64,000 nucleotides of DNA from Apus apus (lineage: Eukaryota > Chordata > Aves > Apodiformes > Apodidae). Both the position numbers and the translations under genes were made by a program. Numbering within the stretch: position 1 is the stretch's first letter; each line of letters begins with the position of its first letter. The stretch covers positions 7,851,001 through 7,915,000 of the forward strand of contig NC_067296.1 in assembly GCF_020740795.1 (NCBI RefSeq). Reading direction: 5' to 3'. The notes beneath the pieces are model-generated. The model was not told the DNA's origin and made no database searches. It worked only from the letters and a program-made list of their open reading frames with translations. Positions 1-11,808 of this stretch are shown piece by piece.

Positions 1-1489
1 TGTTAACAAATTATGTTGCTTGCACAACACATTGGCATGTGAACACTTCAGAAAAAGGGAGGGTCACAACTCAGCCTCAGTGGAATTAGGAAGAAGATCC
101 AATGACTTCAGCAGAGTTACACAAAGGAGAGCTCTATTGTTTCTGTGGGAGTTGTGGTTAATTTAAGTAGTATTTCCCATCAGCTTTCTGCAGCTTTCTA
201 CATGCAGGACTCTTCAAAGGTGGCATTACCTTCAGGATCACTGTGTGGGCTTCCATTTCAGACAATGAATAACAAAAGCCTAGTGACAGACTTTCAGGAA
301 GTCTGGGTGTACACTATTGTACTAAAAGCATGAAAAAAGGCACAGAGTAGTGTGCAGTTATATATATCTATAGAACAAACATACAGTGATGCTGTGATAA
401 TGTAGAAATTGCAGGAATTCAGCACATAGATAAACTGAAGTTTATTTACATTGCATTTTGTCTGCACTAGTAGTAATATAAACCTATTCATGATAACGCT
501 AAAGCAGTAAACATTAAGATTTTAAAGCACACTGAGGTCTTTGAATTGCCTCCCTGTTTATCTCTTGAGTCCCAGTTCCAGAGAATGATTTTTCCCTCTC
601 AAGTCTGTGGCAATTTAAATAATAAAGCAGAGGTTATGTAAGTGCAGAGAATTATGGAAAAAATGTAAGTGGAAAGTACGTATTTTTAAAATGCACTTGA
701 ATAACTCAAATGCAGCTGAACTGACATTATTCAGACTTTCCAGTCTTATTCAATACTGGATTGAAACCAAGCACAAGAAATTTCAGGCCCAAAGGACGTT
801 TTTAAGAAAAGTGTAAGTACCTATATTTCTAGTTTACAATGTCTGTCTGGGAAAGCTCCACTGCCTAAAGCAAGATTAACCTATCTTCTCATGGGATCAA
901 ACTAAAGAGATGTGAAATAATTAAGGAGGCGTTTGGATCAGTTTGCAATCATAAGGACTGATTCAGCCCTGAAGAGCACCCAAACCAGAAGCCTGGATTC
1001 AAGTATCTGTGGTCTTCTAGCAAAATATGGATGCAGATTCAGATCCAAATTTAACACTGAGTTCATTTCTAACCTGTGCAGACACAAACTCTAGGTCCAG
1101 CTCTGCATTCCTTCCACACCCAGAATTGGAGTTCTGCCTGAATAAGGAATGCAAGAGAGAAATTAATTTCTTATCTTTATGGCAGATCTTGTTTGGTGAT
1201 GTACATGCCTATGAACCTGCCAAAACTCAAATGTGTAACATAGTACGCAGTCTAATGTAAAAACTGATAGATTATGATTACTCCTGTAGGACATGTAAAA
1301 TAAGCTTACACTATTTTCATAAGCATAGGCGACTCTTCCTAACCCAGGTATACCTGAACACAAACAACTGTTATAAATAACTTTCATATATGAAAAACCG
1401 AAGATCCCATGTTTGAATAAGAAATTAGGAACAAAGGGAATAAAATATATATTTTCAAACTGAAGGACATTTAAAAGTATGCCTATAGG

Positions 1490-1509
1490 AAAAAAAAAAA
1501 AAAAAAAAA
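1490..1509. repeat. Poly(A) tract, 20 bp
   Basis: An uninterrupted A run in AT-rich intergenic DNA. Confidence 0.95.
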
Positions 1510-2152
1510 CTCAGAGGGAAAATACTAAACAAACAAATAAAATAAGGCTTCTCAGTATAATATTATATGTCCATTATCCTCCAAAATCACAGGGTAGCAT
1601 TATTGCATACATAGGCAATTTTTCCATCACTCCAAAGAGACACGAACTTCACCTTTGCTTTTTGTAAGATAAATGCAATTATGGTTCCTTCAGCTACCCA
1701 ACCAGTAGTATTTAAAAATTTGCAGGGAGAAAGACCTTCCAAATGCATGAATGACAAAGAACTGTGTAAACAAGTCCCTTTATGTGTGGATCCTGGCCTT
1801 ATTAAAATTTTCCCAGATTTTTCAGTCAAGTTTATACAAGAACTGCCCACCAGTGTTAGTTACGGATGCTGTAATTTATGTTACATCTATGCTAAAACTG
1901 GAACCCTAGTACAGACACACTTCCATCAGCATTTTTGTTAGTTTGAATTACTTTGCTCAAAAATCAGCATCAATTCTATAATAAAAATCTCTTCTTGCAA
2001 ATACTAGATGTATCCATATCTGGAGAGCTGTGACACAATTACTGCATGCACCAACCAGTTCTGCTGTAACTTTGGCCTTCCTGGATGTTCTTCTCATTAT
2101 TCTACCCCAAACAGTATGCAAAGCTACAGGATAAAGATGACCTTCTGTGGTC

Positions 2153-2174
2153 AAAAAAAAAAAAAAAAAAAAAA
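2153..2174. repeat. Poly(A) tract, 22 bp
   Basis: An uninterrupted A run in AT-rich intergenic DNA. The neighbouring short minus-strand frames with long Phe runs come from this tract. Confidence 0.95.
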
Positions 2175-3023
2175 GTGAAAAGGGCACAATAAGGTAATTC
2201 ATGCTGCATTTTGTTCAGGAAAATATTTTCATAAGAGTTGAGCATGGGATATGTTGAATAGAGTGTCCTGTGGCAACTATTCTGAGAAAAAGGAATGCTA
2301 GATAAAATCAAGGAGTTTGGCTGCTTTAAGGCTTCCTAGGTAAGACTAAATCAAAATATTGCCTATATACATTCTCTCTTTTCATCAGCATGTCAATTGT
2401 AGTAAGTAAGAATGTGCTATTAATTCCCAACATCAATATCTGGGACAATTTTACATAGTCAAATGTTTCCTTACTTTCACAGAAACAACTATTACTGGAA
2501 ATAGTTTCCAGAGCATGTTGCAGGGGGAACTAAGTAAATCAGCTAGCACACTGCACACTTTTCAATGAAAAAGTTTCTAAAAATGAATCAGGATTTAATA
2601 AAAAAAAGTCTCTGAGGTACGTAACTCATGCCCACAGTAGAATATTTTTCAATTTTCAACACTATATAGAGAATTCTAAAATGCTAACAGATGTATGAAA
2701 CAAAAAAGCAAAATTTTCCCTTATTCGCTGCTGTGCACACATATAACACACAGAAACCAATGCTCTGAAACATTTTCCACTAGAAAGACAATTTGCTTGC
2801 AATTTCTTCTCCCTTTAAATTGTTTCTGTGGCAACACATCTGGTGCTGTAATACTGGGCCAGAACATTAACTATCCTGAAAGAAGAAAGTTATGTTGTTG
2901 TTCTGGTCTACAAGAATGTGAAGCAGAAAAAAAATCTGCAAATACATGTAATCACATAACCCTTTTTGCCTTGATAGGTGCACATAACACTAAGCAACCG
3001 ATACTTATGCATAACTTAAGACT

Positions 3024-3046
3024 ACAAGTTAATTTAATTAACTTGT
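3024..3046. repeat. Perfect AT-rich palindrome
   Basis: ACAAGTTAATT, one central T, then AATTAACTTGT form an exact 11-1-11 inverted repeat. A TTAATTAA (3046-3053) overlaps its end. It could extrude as a hairpin or bind homeodomain proteins, but short AT palindromes arise easily by chance. Confidence 0.8.
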
Positions 3047-3749
3047 TAATTAAATTAAAAATGTTTCTACAAGGGTTAGTAAAAACTCTTGTGGTAAGCA
3101 CCCATTCTATGAGCCAGCTTTTTTTTTTAAAAAAAACAAACAACAAGTGCTTTGATATGACTGTCCCTACCATATGAAATGAGGAAAGTGTTCAGCTCAA
3201 AAGAACAATGCTTATTCCCTAATCATTACTCTCCCTACATAATGGAAAAATATTGATATTGATTTCTTATTCTCCCCCCAGTGCTATGTAAACATTGCTG
3301 CATTATCACCATTTTACAGATGAGATATGTCAGGAGCACATAAGGCCAAATCATGTGAGGTGTCTGTCAAACTCACATGCCTCTCTTGGTCACCCACACT
3401 GAAATATGCAGCCCTTGGCCCTCTGAGCTCTTGAGGACTAGCACCTATTGATGCTTAATGTAAGTCTTGGATATCCCAGCTCGAGCATGACAGCATTCTC
3501 AGAATTTGCAGTCTGGACAATTTAGTTGTTGAGAAGGGAAAGAAGAAGAACAAAAGCTTCCAGCCCCAATTCAGTTTGTTAAGTCAACAAGTGAACAGAT
3601 TTTTAAATCTCTGATAATTCTGACAAGTTAGTCTGAAATCTTAAAGTTGTACTCTATGACATAATCCAATGAGTTATTACGGGTGCGTTACTGTGCAACC
3701 GAGATTAACACCTCCAGATATAAACCCTACCATGGATCTTAATTCACTA

Positions 3750-3965
3750 TCATGTAATGGTCTGGGTTGGAAGGGACCTTAAAAATCATCTAGTCCCAAC
3801 TCCCCTGCATAGGCAAAGACACCTCCCACTAGACCAGGTTGCTCTGAGCCCCATCCAACCTGCCCTTGAAAACTTACAGAGAGGGGGCACCCACAGCTTC
3901 CCTGGGCAGTCTGTTCCAGCATCTAACCACCCTCACAGTGAAGAGGAATACTTTTCCCATACTAT
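3750..3965 (-). mobile_element. CR1 LINE, 3' end fragment
   Basis: On the + strand it reads AATGGTCTGGGTTGGAAGGG, then ACCTTAAAAATCATCTAGTCC..., the reverse complement of the conserved CR1 3' UTR. It continues through CTAGACCAGGTTGCTCTGAG and CCCTGGGCAGTCTGTTCCAG. About 215 nt remain, heavily 5'-truncated as is usual for CR1. The short open frames across it are not genes. Confidence 0.9.
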
Positions 3966-4698
3966 CTTATGGAATTATACAAGGGCCAGGGCAATTGGCA
4001 AGGGCTACTGCATTGACTTCACAGTCTGGAGTAGCAGGAGTTAAAAAAATAGCAAAAGTGGATTTTTGCTACTCCATCAAGCAGATCAGGGACCAACTCA
4101 TGGAAAGGACATATCTGATGAATAACAAAATATCACTGACATAGTTACTTCTCCAGTAATAATTACATTTTAAGTTCCCTATGAAATAAGTGTTATTATT
4201 TAATGTGAAACAGCTAAATTCATATCTAGATCAGTTACATATAAATTGGTTTGCTAACTACAGTTACAGTATTTTCTGTATTAGTGACAAAGAAAACAAG
4301 ACTGTCTTGTGTTCTGATCCTCTAAATTACTAATGATTAAATGCATTTATTGGCTGAAAACCAAGGGGTTTTTTTCCCTAAAAAGTTGAATTTAATAAAA
4401 ATTATGGTTTTCAGGCATTCTGTCTCTGAAGACATACTGGTTTAAAGCAATCTGTGCTCAGGGAGAATAAACTGGCAACAAAAACTGAGAAGTTGAAAAT
4501 AAATGGGTCAAAACTGGTAGGTGCCATTTTATGATCAGAATTAAAGCCAGGACCCTGAGCATCTGTAGTCATTAAATGCCAGCTGACGTCCTTCACAAGA
4601 CTTGCTGCCTGTACAATTTTGGATTGTCACCAGCCAATCACCTTCCAAAATCCAGTTCTGGCCAATAACAGTCTGGATAATTCAACTCTGTCTGTTCC

Positions 4699-4770
4699 CT
4701 TTTCCTCAGCCTTTTGGCTAAGATAGAGTGTGTATTTTTAACTAATATTAAAACTAATATTTTACATAAA
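4699..4770 (+). pseudogene. U2 snRNA-like pseudogene fragment
   Basis: CTCAGCCTTTTGGCTAAGAT (4705-4724) nearly equals the 5' end of U2 snRNA (TCTCGGCCTTTTGGCTAAGA and onward). It is followed by AGAGTGTGTATTTTT, resembling the next U2 bases AAGTGTAGTATCTGTT. After that the likeness fades into AT-rich sequence with ACTAATATT repeats. This looks like a 5'-derived, truncated and mutated copy. No proximal/distal snRNA promoter elements are seen. A chance match over about 35 bases cannot be excluded. Confidence 0.5.
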
Positions 4771-6439
4771 ATATCTCGTTCACTTCCAATCTAACCTTTC
4801 TATTTATTTAATCCAAATGGCATAATTAACAAACCTTCCAAGGCAGTTCTCACTCCCTTACTTTATCTTGTATAACTTTCTATAAACAGGACCTCTGTTT
4901 TGTCCTGCTGCACTATAACTCCACATTATCACCCATCAAGCCCCTGAGAAAGAGACACATTAAAATCATAATTTTTCCCTCCTCACAGACTATGTCTGTT
5001 TTCCCTTCCCAACCATAATGGCCCTATTCCACTTCTTAGGTTCTTTATGAGAATATTGCAAAGGAATATTTGTGAAGGAATAAGCTGTGGAAGGGAATAA
5101 AGTGATAGTGGTGGATCTGCTATTACAGGGTCCCAGCTCCCTGCATGGATTGCTCCTAAGGAACCCAGGGCTAGGGCAACTGTACTGCTGCTCGTAGTCT
5201 TGACAGAAGGAAATAATTTCAGTTTTATACAACCCCTTAGATAATACCATTACATAACTCACCATTTGGCCTATATTTCCCCATTCTTGGATCTATGCTG
5301 TTAACAGAAATATCACTGCTTCACTGCAGCTCCTGACTAACTTTAAGAATTGAGTACTAGATGGGGAGATAGGACCTGTCATTTCAGGGAAGCCCTTTAA
5401 TTCCTCTAAACAGTAGTCAGACTCTACTCAGAGAAAAATTTTACCAAGCTAGTTGTTCACTACCACATCAGGTGTTGTATCTCATACAAGTTTCTCTCTA
5501 GACCTGGGGCACAAAGCGGGTTTGCCATGCCATTCAGTTACAGCTCCTTCCCATTTTGGCAGGTTTTTTGTAGCTTTTCCTGCACTACATGTGGTGCTTA
5601 CGTCAGGTACCCTGCAGAATTCAGAGCAGCATGTAAGTGACCAACTGCAAAATAAATTAATGCAACAGAGAAGGTGTTTCTAATACGCATGCTCCTTTAG
5701 ACACATCTTTCTTAGATATCTCTCCATTCAACATGAAATGTTCCCTCAGGTACCTTTTGCATTGTTTACTATCCTTACAGATGGTCTTCCACTGTTGGTT
5801 TGTGTTTGCTGGGGTTTTTTTAACTATGGTCTTTCAAAAAAGACTATGTAATGCCCCTCATTAATAAGTGTAGCTCTCATTTTACAGCTGTGAAAACACA
5901 GGTAGAGACGGATTAAGTCTTGATCCCAACAAAGGAAATGACTGAATCAGGAGTTTTGAGTACTGGTGCTGTACTCTGACTGTGGTTCAATACTCAAGAA
6001 ATGGCTTAAGAAATATGTAACCTTGTTTTTCAAATTCCTTCAAGTTTCTTTGGTTGATGAACAACTCAATTTCCATATGGCCCAACTTATTTAAAACACT
6101 TTTTAAAAGGGGAAATTAAACTCTGTCTGAAGCAAAATTGATCTGGGCTGTGACCCAAAACCTCAGTTCGTATTTATGAGCAAATAAAATGTAATCTCTG
6201 CACGAATGAAGAGAGTTCACTAAAATATAACCAGCCCATACAACGACACCTCCAAAACACAAACCCTACGGGATGGCATAAACATTGCCCTGCTCCTCTC
6301 ACTTTTCCACCTGCTCCAGCCAGGCGTCCACCTCCCAGGGGGTTCCTGGCTGTTTCCTGACGTGAACACGTCTACACCTGGATAAAAGGCTACGGCTCCT
6401 CTTTGTGCCGGCGCTAGCCTCTGTAGGAATATCACCATC
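4771..6439. other. Intergenic, nothing recognised
   Basis: AT-rich sequence with no repeat family, RNA gene or exon that I can identify. Confidence 0.65.
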
Positions 6440-7085
6440 CTTCGAAGCTCGCCTGCTTACGGATGCCCACAGTCTTTAAGGAGACTACCCCCGTAAGGGT
6501 GACATGCCCCCCTCTCGGTGTCCTGCAGCACTCACCTACCCATGCGGTGCCGGTGCCTCCCCGGTTGCCCCTCGCGTCTCGGACCCCCCGTCTCTCCGCC
6601 GGGGGCCCGAAGCAGCGTTACCGACGTGCCCCCGTCCCGTCCCTCCGCCGCCGGGCAGGGCGGGGGTCGCGGGGCGGTACACAGCCTGTGCCTGCCCGGT
6701 GCAGGCAGCCGGGCTTCCTCCCGGGCGTCCCCGGTGAGATCCGCTCCGCGGTTCTCCGCGCCCAGGTGCTTCCTACCTGCCCTCTCGGCGGCGGGGCGCG
6801 GAGAGCAGCGCGGCTCCGCTACCGCGGCAGCGCGGGGAGGCCGGGCCCGCCGGGAGGGCCCCGATAGCCGCCGCTTATCTGCTCTGCCTGTCCCCCAGCT
6901 GGGCTCCGCTTCCAGGAACCACGGCTCCAGAGCGCTTGTTGGCTGCTGGATGCCGCTCGCCCCGTCCCGCTCGTTGCCTCCCTCCCTCCGACCCCCCTCA
7001 TCCTGGCAGGGGGGGCTGGGAAAGTGCAGCGCGGCTCCAGCACATGCCGAGCCTGCGGTCACGGCCCGCACCCTCTGCTATTAAT
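6440..7085 (-). promoter_or_regulatory. CpG island, candidate minus-strand promoter (RIPOR3 by synteny)
   Basis: This GC-rich island is flanked by AT-rich DNA. On the minus strand, CATGGGTAG|GTGAGT (donor bases 6531-6535 read in reverse) is a strong splice donor, so a first exon ending at 6536 is plausible. A GATA site (CTTATCT, about 6874) lies inside. In human the gene upstream of PARD6B is RIPOR3/FAM65C on the opposite strand. No RIPOR3 coding exon is visible in this window, so only a non-coding first exon could be here. The overlapping open frames on both strands are composition artefacts. Confidence 0.4.
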
Positions 7086-10000
7086 CAGGGAGCATCCCAA
7101 GCGCCCTCTTCCTTACTCCAGCTGTTCTGCTCCAGGCCCCACCACGCCACAGGGCAACGGCAAACCGGCTACAGGCGCGGGGACACCCCCGCCTGCCCCT
7201 CCCGTTTATTCCTCCGTTCCCCTACCCCCCAGCTCTTACCCCTTCACTTCTTCTCAGACATTTTCTCCTGTGCCCGGATTCCCTCCCTTCCCATCTTCCC
7301 CATCCATTGCTCACTCCTCCCCTTACCCCACACTCCGTTCCCTTTAAGACTCCCACCTTTCACAACCCCCCAGTCATTCCCTAATCATCATCTTTTGTTC
7401 TTACTGCCTCCTCCCTTTTTCAATCCCACCCCTCCACAGCTTTTCTGTCAGTGAAGACCAGTAATTTGCCGTGTCTTTGATCCTTTGTTAACCAGGGCCA
7501 GCTCCAGACCCTCTGCTGCACCCACTACTAACCTCCTTGTTGCTTCTTCAGGCAGGTACTGCTCCTCGAGAATGAGCTCCCTCCTGCTAGCTTTCTAGGC
7601 ACCTTCCAGATAATCCTGGCAAAAAGACATGAAGTTGTGATGTAGAAAGCAGGCTGCAACCCTCCCTGATCCTTGCCTCACCACATGAACCCACAATCAC
7701 ACCTCTTTCAAACAATGCCTTGCCAGGCCTTTTGTAAACACCAACACACAAACATGTTCTGCCTTGGGCAAAGCACCTTGGATTAGGGTATGTCTCATCC
7801 ACCTTCTATTTCCCCCACTGTTATTTAGCACCATTTCCCATCAGGTTTGCCTGCTGATGGATAGCACAGGAAGATAGACACTCCCCATGGAATAAATCAG
7901 CTGACTGTACAGAATTTGGATATGCTCTTATGGTAACTATATTACTCATAGTGTTTGCTCCCCTTTTCACCATATTCAGCAACATCCAGGAAAAAATTTC
8001 AAACTCCACCATCCTGTTTTAGGAGGACAAAACACAAACTAAAGTTCTCAAGGCACCAGATGACCACAAATCCCATACAAGGACTTGTTAGGACAGAGAG
8101 TCTACTTTCTTTTGCAGTACTTAATGAAATTCATGAGGATTTGTATTTTTCTCTGCACACACCTAAAGGAAAGTCTTGAAAGAGGCAAGGGAAGATCTCT
8201 TGCACAGCTGAATATGTTTTTAAGAAGATGCATGAGGGAATATGACACACATGCAATTGAGAGCAGCAAGAGACAAAACCAGATGGGCTGATGGAGTTGG
8301 CTGAGCAAACAACTCAAGCACTTCACGTGTTATATATATTATAAAGAACAGCACTGAGATGCAAGTAAAAGTGGGTTTCATACCCGATCTTGAAGCTGAT
8401 TTGGGCTTGGAACACTGGAAAAGGCAATGGTGATACACCATGGAAAAGACTAGTATTAGAACTAGAGTATCTAGCAAGACAAAGCAGAGAGATGCAAATA
8501 CCTGGGATTGTACAGATAAGTAAATGACATATTCTAACAGTCTACTAACTTTTCTCTTGATTTTCCTAGTATTTGGGGTTTTTTATGATCAATCACACTG
8601 TCTGTTTGAAGAATCCCCCCCTGGCAAATACAACTGCAGTAGTTCAGGCTGCAGCCAGCAACATGCCCTGCTTCTCTGCTGACGTTTCCCAATCTTACAG
8701 GCCAGTCTCAAAGCTGGATGTGCACTCCAGCCTTAGACTCAGCAGTGTGGACAGTATCAGAGCAACTCATGCAGCTACAGGACTACCCTAAAATGTGGAC
8801 TGTGAGCTGCTGCAACTTCAGAACAGACTCATGTCTTTGCCTGCCAGCCCCATAGCGGAATGGAGCACAGGGGCTGTCTGAAATCAACTTAACTGGATTT
8901 GCAAGACACCAGATTTCTGCAGGAACCCTACACAACTGAATGACCAAAAGTCCTTCCTGTTACTGTCATTTCCTCCTAAACATGAAACTTAAAATAAATT
9001 TCACAGACCAGACCCTCAGCTAATGCAAATGACAAAGGTTCCCTCATTCCCAGTGCAGATGTCCCTTTTTACTTCAGCTGAGGATTGGCCTTATGTGGTT
9101 TCATTCCAGTTTATTTTTTATGATCTTCATTTGCTGTGTCTTCATCTGGTGTGTTTATGTGGCTGGTGCTTGGTTTTCATTATTTTTAACTGCATTTCAG
9201 ATTATTTGCTCTATGGTTTTGTTCACATTCTCCTTTTCCATGAAATTCTAATAAAACACTTGGCTACAGATTTTCCAAATTGAATACTGATGTTTAGTGG
9301 AGCTAATTATGTAGCAGGGTTCAAAGCAAGTTCTAAAATGTAACAATTTACATATTCTTGAAAACAATGGACACAAACCTACAAATTATTGTTACAAGCT
9401 AGTTTCATAGTCTTCTGGTATTTCCTTTAAAAATACATATGTTTAGTATTCTCACGCATATGAAAAGCAGTAAATACTCCATTGCTGGCATCATTAGAAT
9501 ATTTACAATGAAAAAGTAAAACACACTCTGATGTCTCTTAGACCTAAAGGGACATTAAAAAATTGCCAGTACATTTCCTTCAAGGATCTCAAAGCACTTA
9601 AAAAATTCAGCCACTCAACATCTATCAAGTAAGTGTACCAGTGATATTCAAAGATCATAAAATGTTCAGGATTATTTCAACAACATTAGACATTTAGTGT
9701 TTCAGCCTCACCACTGTTCTGGCATAATCAGATGAACTATAATTGTATTGTTTAAGTACTGAATTAAGTAATTTTTTTTTGTTTTCTAAACCAATCGAAC
9801 TACAGTCAGCAAACTCCATGAGCAGGCTTCTCAGGAAGATCTAGACTAAACTGACTTTTAGAAAGGCTGCTATAAACCATAGCTCTGTTTATAATAGCAA
9901 TAGCTAATAACTCAGTAGTTAGCCCTATTAATATGATCCTTTACATGAGGCTGACTTGGAGAAAACACTCATTTTTCTTGCTGCTCTTAATGCAAGCAAT

Positions 10001-10890
10001 ATCTATGGAAAGATTTGCTTGTATCTCCACCCCATCCTTTTTTACTTCATATTATTATAATTTTAGAATGCTACTTAAATATTAAGAAATATGAAGTAAC
10101 CTTCATAGAAGGAGATTATCTATCAGTCTATCAGTATGTTAACTAGGCACTTTCATTACTAGCACAATAAACTTCATACCATGTTATAACAAAGCAGCCC
10201 TGAGCATTTACTCAGTTTCTGAGGGTGTATTAAGGTAAGATTAAACTGTAATTACACACATCCAGAATTCTAAGCACGTTATTATTTTTGCTTCTTTGTG
10301 CATCTATCTGCATTGGACTTCATGTTATTAACTCAGGAGAGAAACTAAAATATGAGCCAGCAGAAGCAAAGAGTATCTTCTAAGAGCTGAACACAGTTAT
10401 GACAGTGGCTGAACTCACATGGATTCAGTATTTGGGAATGTGACATACATGGAAAAATGTAATTGCTTTTCTATTCCCTTTGGCTTGTACCTTTCTATTT
10501 TTACTTACTACCACTGCATCGGTACTATCTGGTTAATAAACAGTGACAGCTCAATTCTGTTAGTGTATAAATGTTTGCCTGTTTAAAGTCTGTATTTTCA
10601 CCGTGGGTTTGACTTGTTCATGTATGCACGCATAAAAGTGCTGGGGAGAAAAAGCCTAAATTGATTTGAATTGCCTGAATACAGTTATTGCTTTTTATTT
10701 TCTTAGCGCATGTTCCTAATAATTCACATTTTCCTAAAACGTCTCTAACTTCATCATACGATTTCAACAATAAATCTGTGAAATATCAAACCATCACAGG
10801 ATTAATTTTACATACGAATTACAACGACACGTCAGGTTATGACAGCAGTTACCGTACTAGAAACCCTCGGAGCACACACGCCGAATTTAA
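7086..10890. other. Intergenic, nothing recognised
   Basis: The first 400 nt are C-rich and pyrimidine-rich (TCCC and CCCTTT runs near 7200-7450). The remainder is AT-rich, without a recognisable exon or element. Confidence 0.65.
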
Positions 10891-10975
10891 CGACCGACCG
10901 CTCCCCCTCCCCGCTCCCCGCCCAGGGCGGCCCCTCCCGCCGCCGGGAGCCCAGGGCGGGGCGCAGCGCCCCCTG

Positions 10976-11255
10976 CCGGCCCGTAGTGCCCCGTACCGGT
11001 CCATAGCGCCCCCTGCCGGCCCGTAGCGCCCCGTACTGGTCCATAGCGCCCTGTACCGGCCCGTAGCGCCCCCTGCCGGCCCGTAGAGCCCCGTACCGGT
11101 CCATAGCGCCCCGTACCGGCCCGTAGCGCCCCCTGCCGGCCCGTAGCGCCCCGTACTGGTCCATAGCGCCCCGTACCGGTCCATAGCGCCCCCTGCCGGC
11201 CCGTAGCGCCCCGTACTGGTCCATAGCGCCCCGTACCGGCCCGTAGCGCCCCCTG
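10976..11255. repeat. 20-bp minisatellite, 14 units
   Basis: Fourteen back-to-back 20-bp units have the pattern CYGGYCCRTAGCGCCCCSTR, with only substitutions between them. They alternate between CCCGTAG and TCCATAG forms and between CCCTG and CCGTA ends, giving a patchy higher-order order. A partial unit (10959-10975) precedes and a degenerate one follows. Because 20 is not divisible by 3 and no stop arises, all three minus-strand frames stay open (145-186 codons). This makes the open frames an artefact. The tract sits in a GC-rich block (about 10890-11340) about 4.8 kb upstream of the PARD6B start. Confidence 0.95.
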
Positions 11256-11772
11256 CCGACCCGCCGCCGCCACGGGAGGGGCCGGTGCGGACAGCACCGA
11301 CAGCACGCACCCCGGTGCCGCCACGACAGCCTCCCACGCGTGATGCGAGCGGCCAATCCCCTGAAGAGTCCGTTCTCAACCGGCTAATCCACCTTCTGCA
11401 TTTGTACATTGCGTCCTAAGCGGTGCAGGAGGCTCCAGTGCTTTGGGTTTTGAGCACGTGTGAGCAATGGTGGATGACTCGCCTGTTGCCCAACAGTAAT
11501 TCAATCATAATAAATAAAAATTATGTGCTTTGTAAAGCGCTATAATTTCTTTTGCAACTAGATGTAGATAAAAACTGATTTTCTCACAGTCAGACAAATA
11601 ACGGAACCACAAGAGGTCCTGCCTTTACTTCCCTTCCTTGGAACGCTCCTATCAGAGCAGTTTGACCTGGCAGGACACAAATGTGTTCCTGCCAGTTCTG
11701 CCCAAGTCCTGCGAGCTCAGGGCTGCTTCTCTAGGAAAAAAGAAAAATTAAAGTTCTAATATGTACCAAGTG

Positions 11773-11808
<36 letters not shown>

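Larger units (their letters stand above)
1..3749. other. Intergenic, no gene recognised
   Basis: AT-rich DNA with poly(A) tracts and the palindrome at 3024. Open frames up to 160 codons (2695-3177) have no family resemblance and no splice context. Confidence 0.7.

Noticed and set aside
2695-3177. 160-codon + strand frame
   Set aside because: No family resemblance, low-complexity AT-rich sequence, and it spans the palindrome and A/T runs.
10832-11409. Three overlapping minus-strand open frames (145-186 codons) with RYGPVRGA/GALRAGRG repeats
   Set aside because: They arise because a 20-bp repeat without stops is read in three phases. No start context, splice site or family supports a protein.
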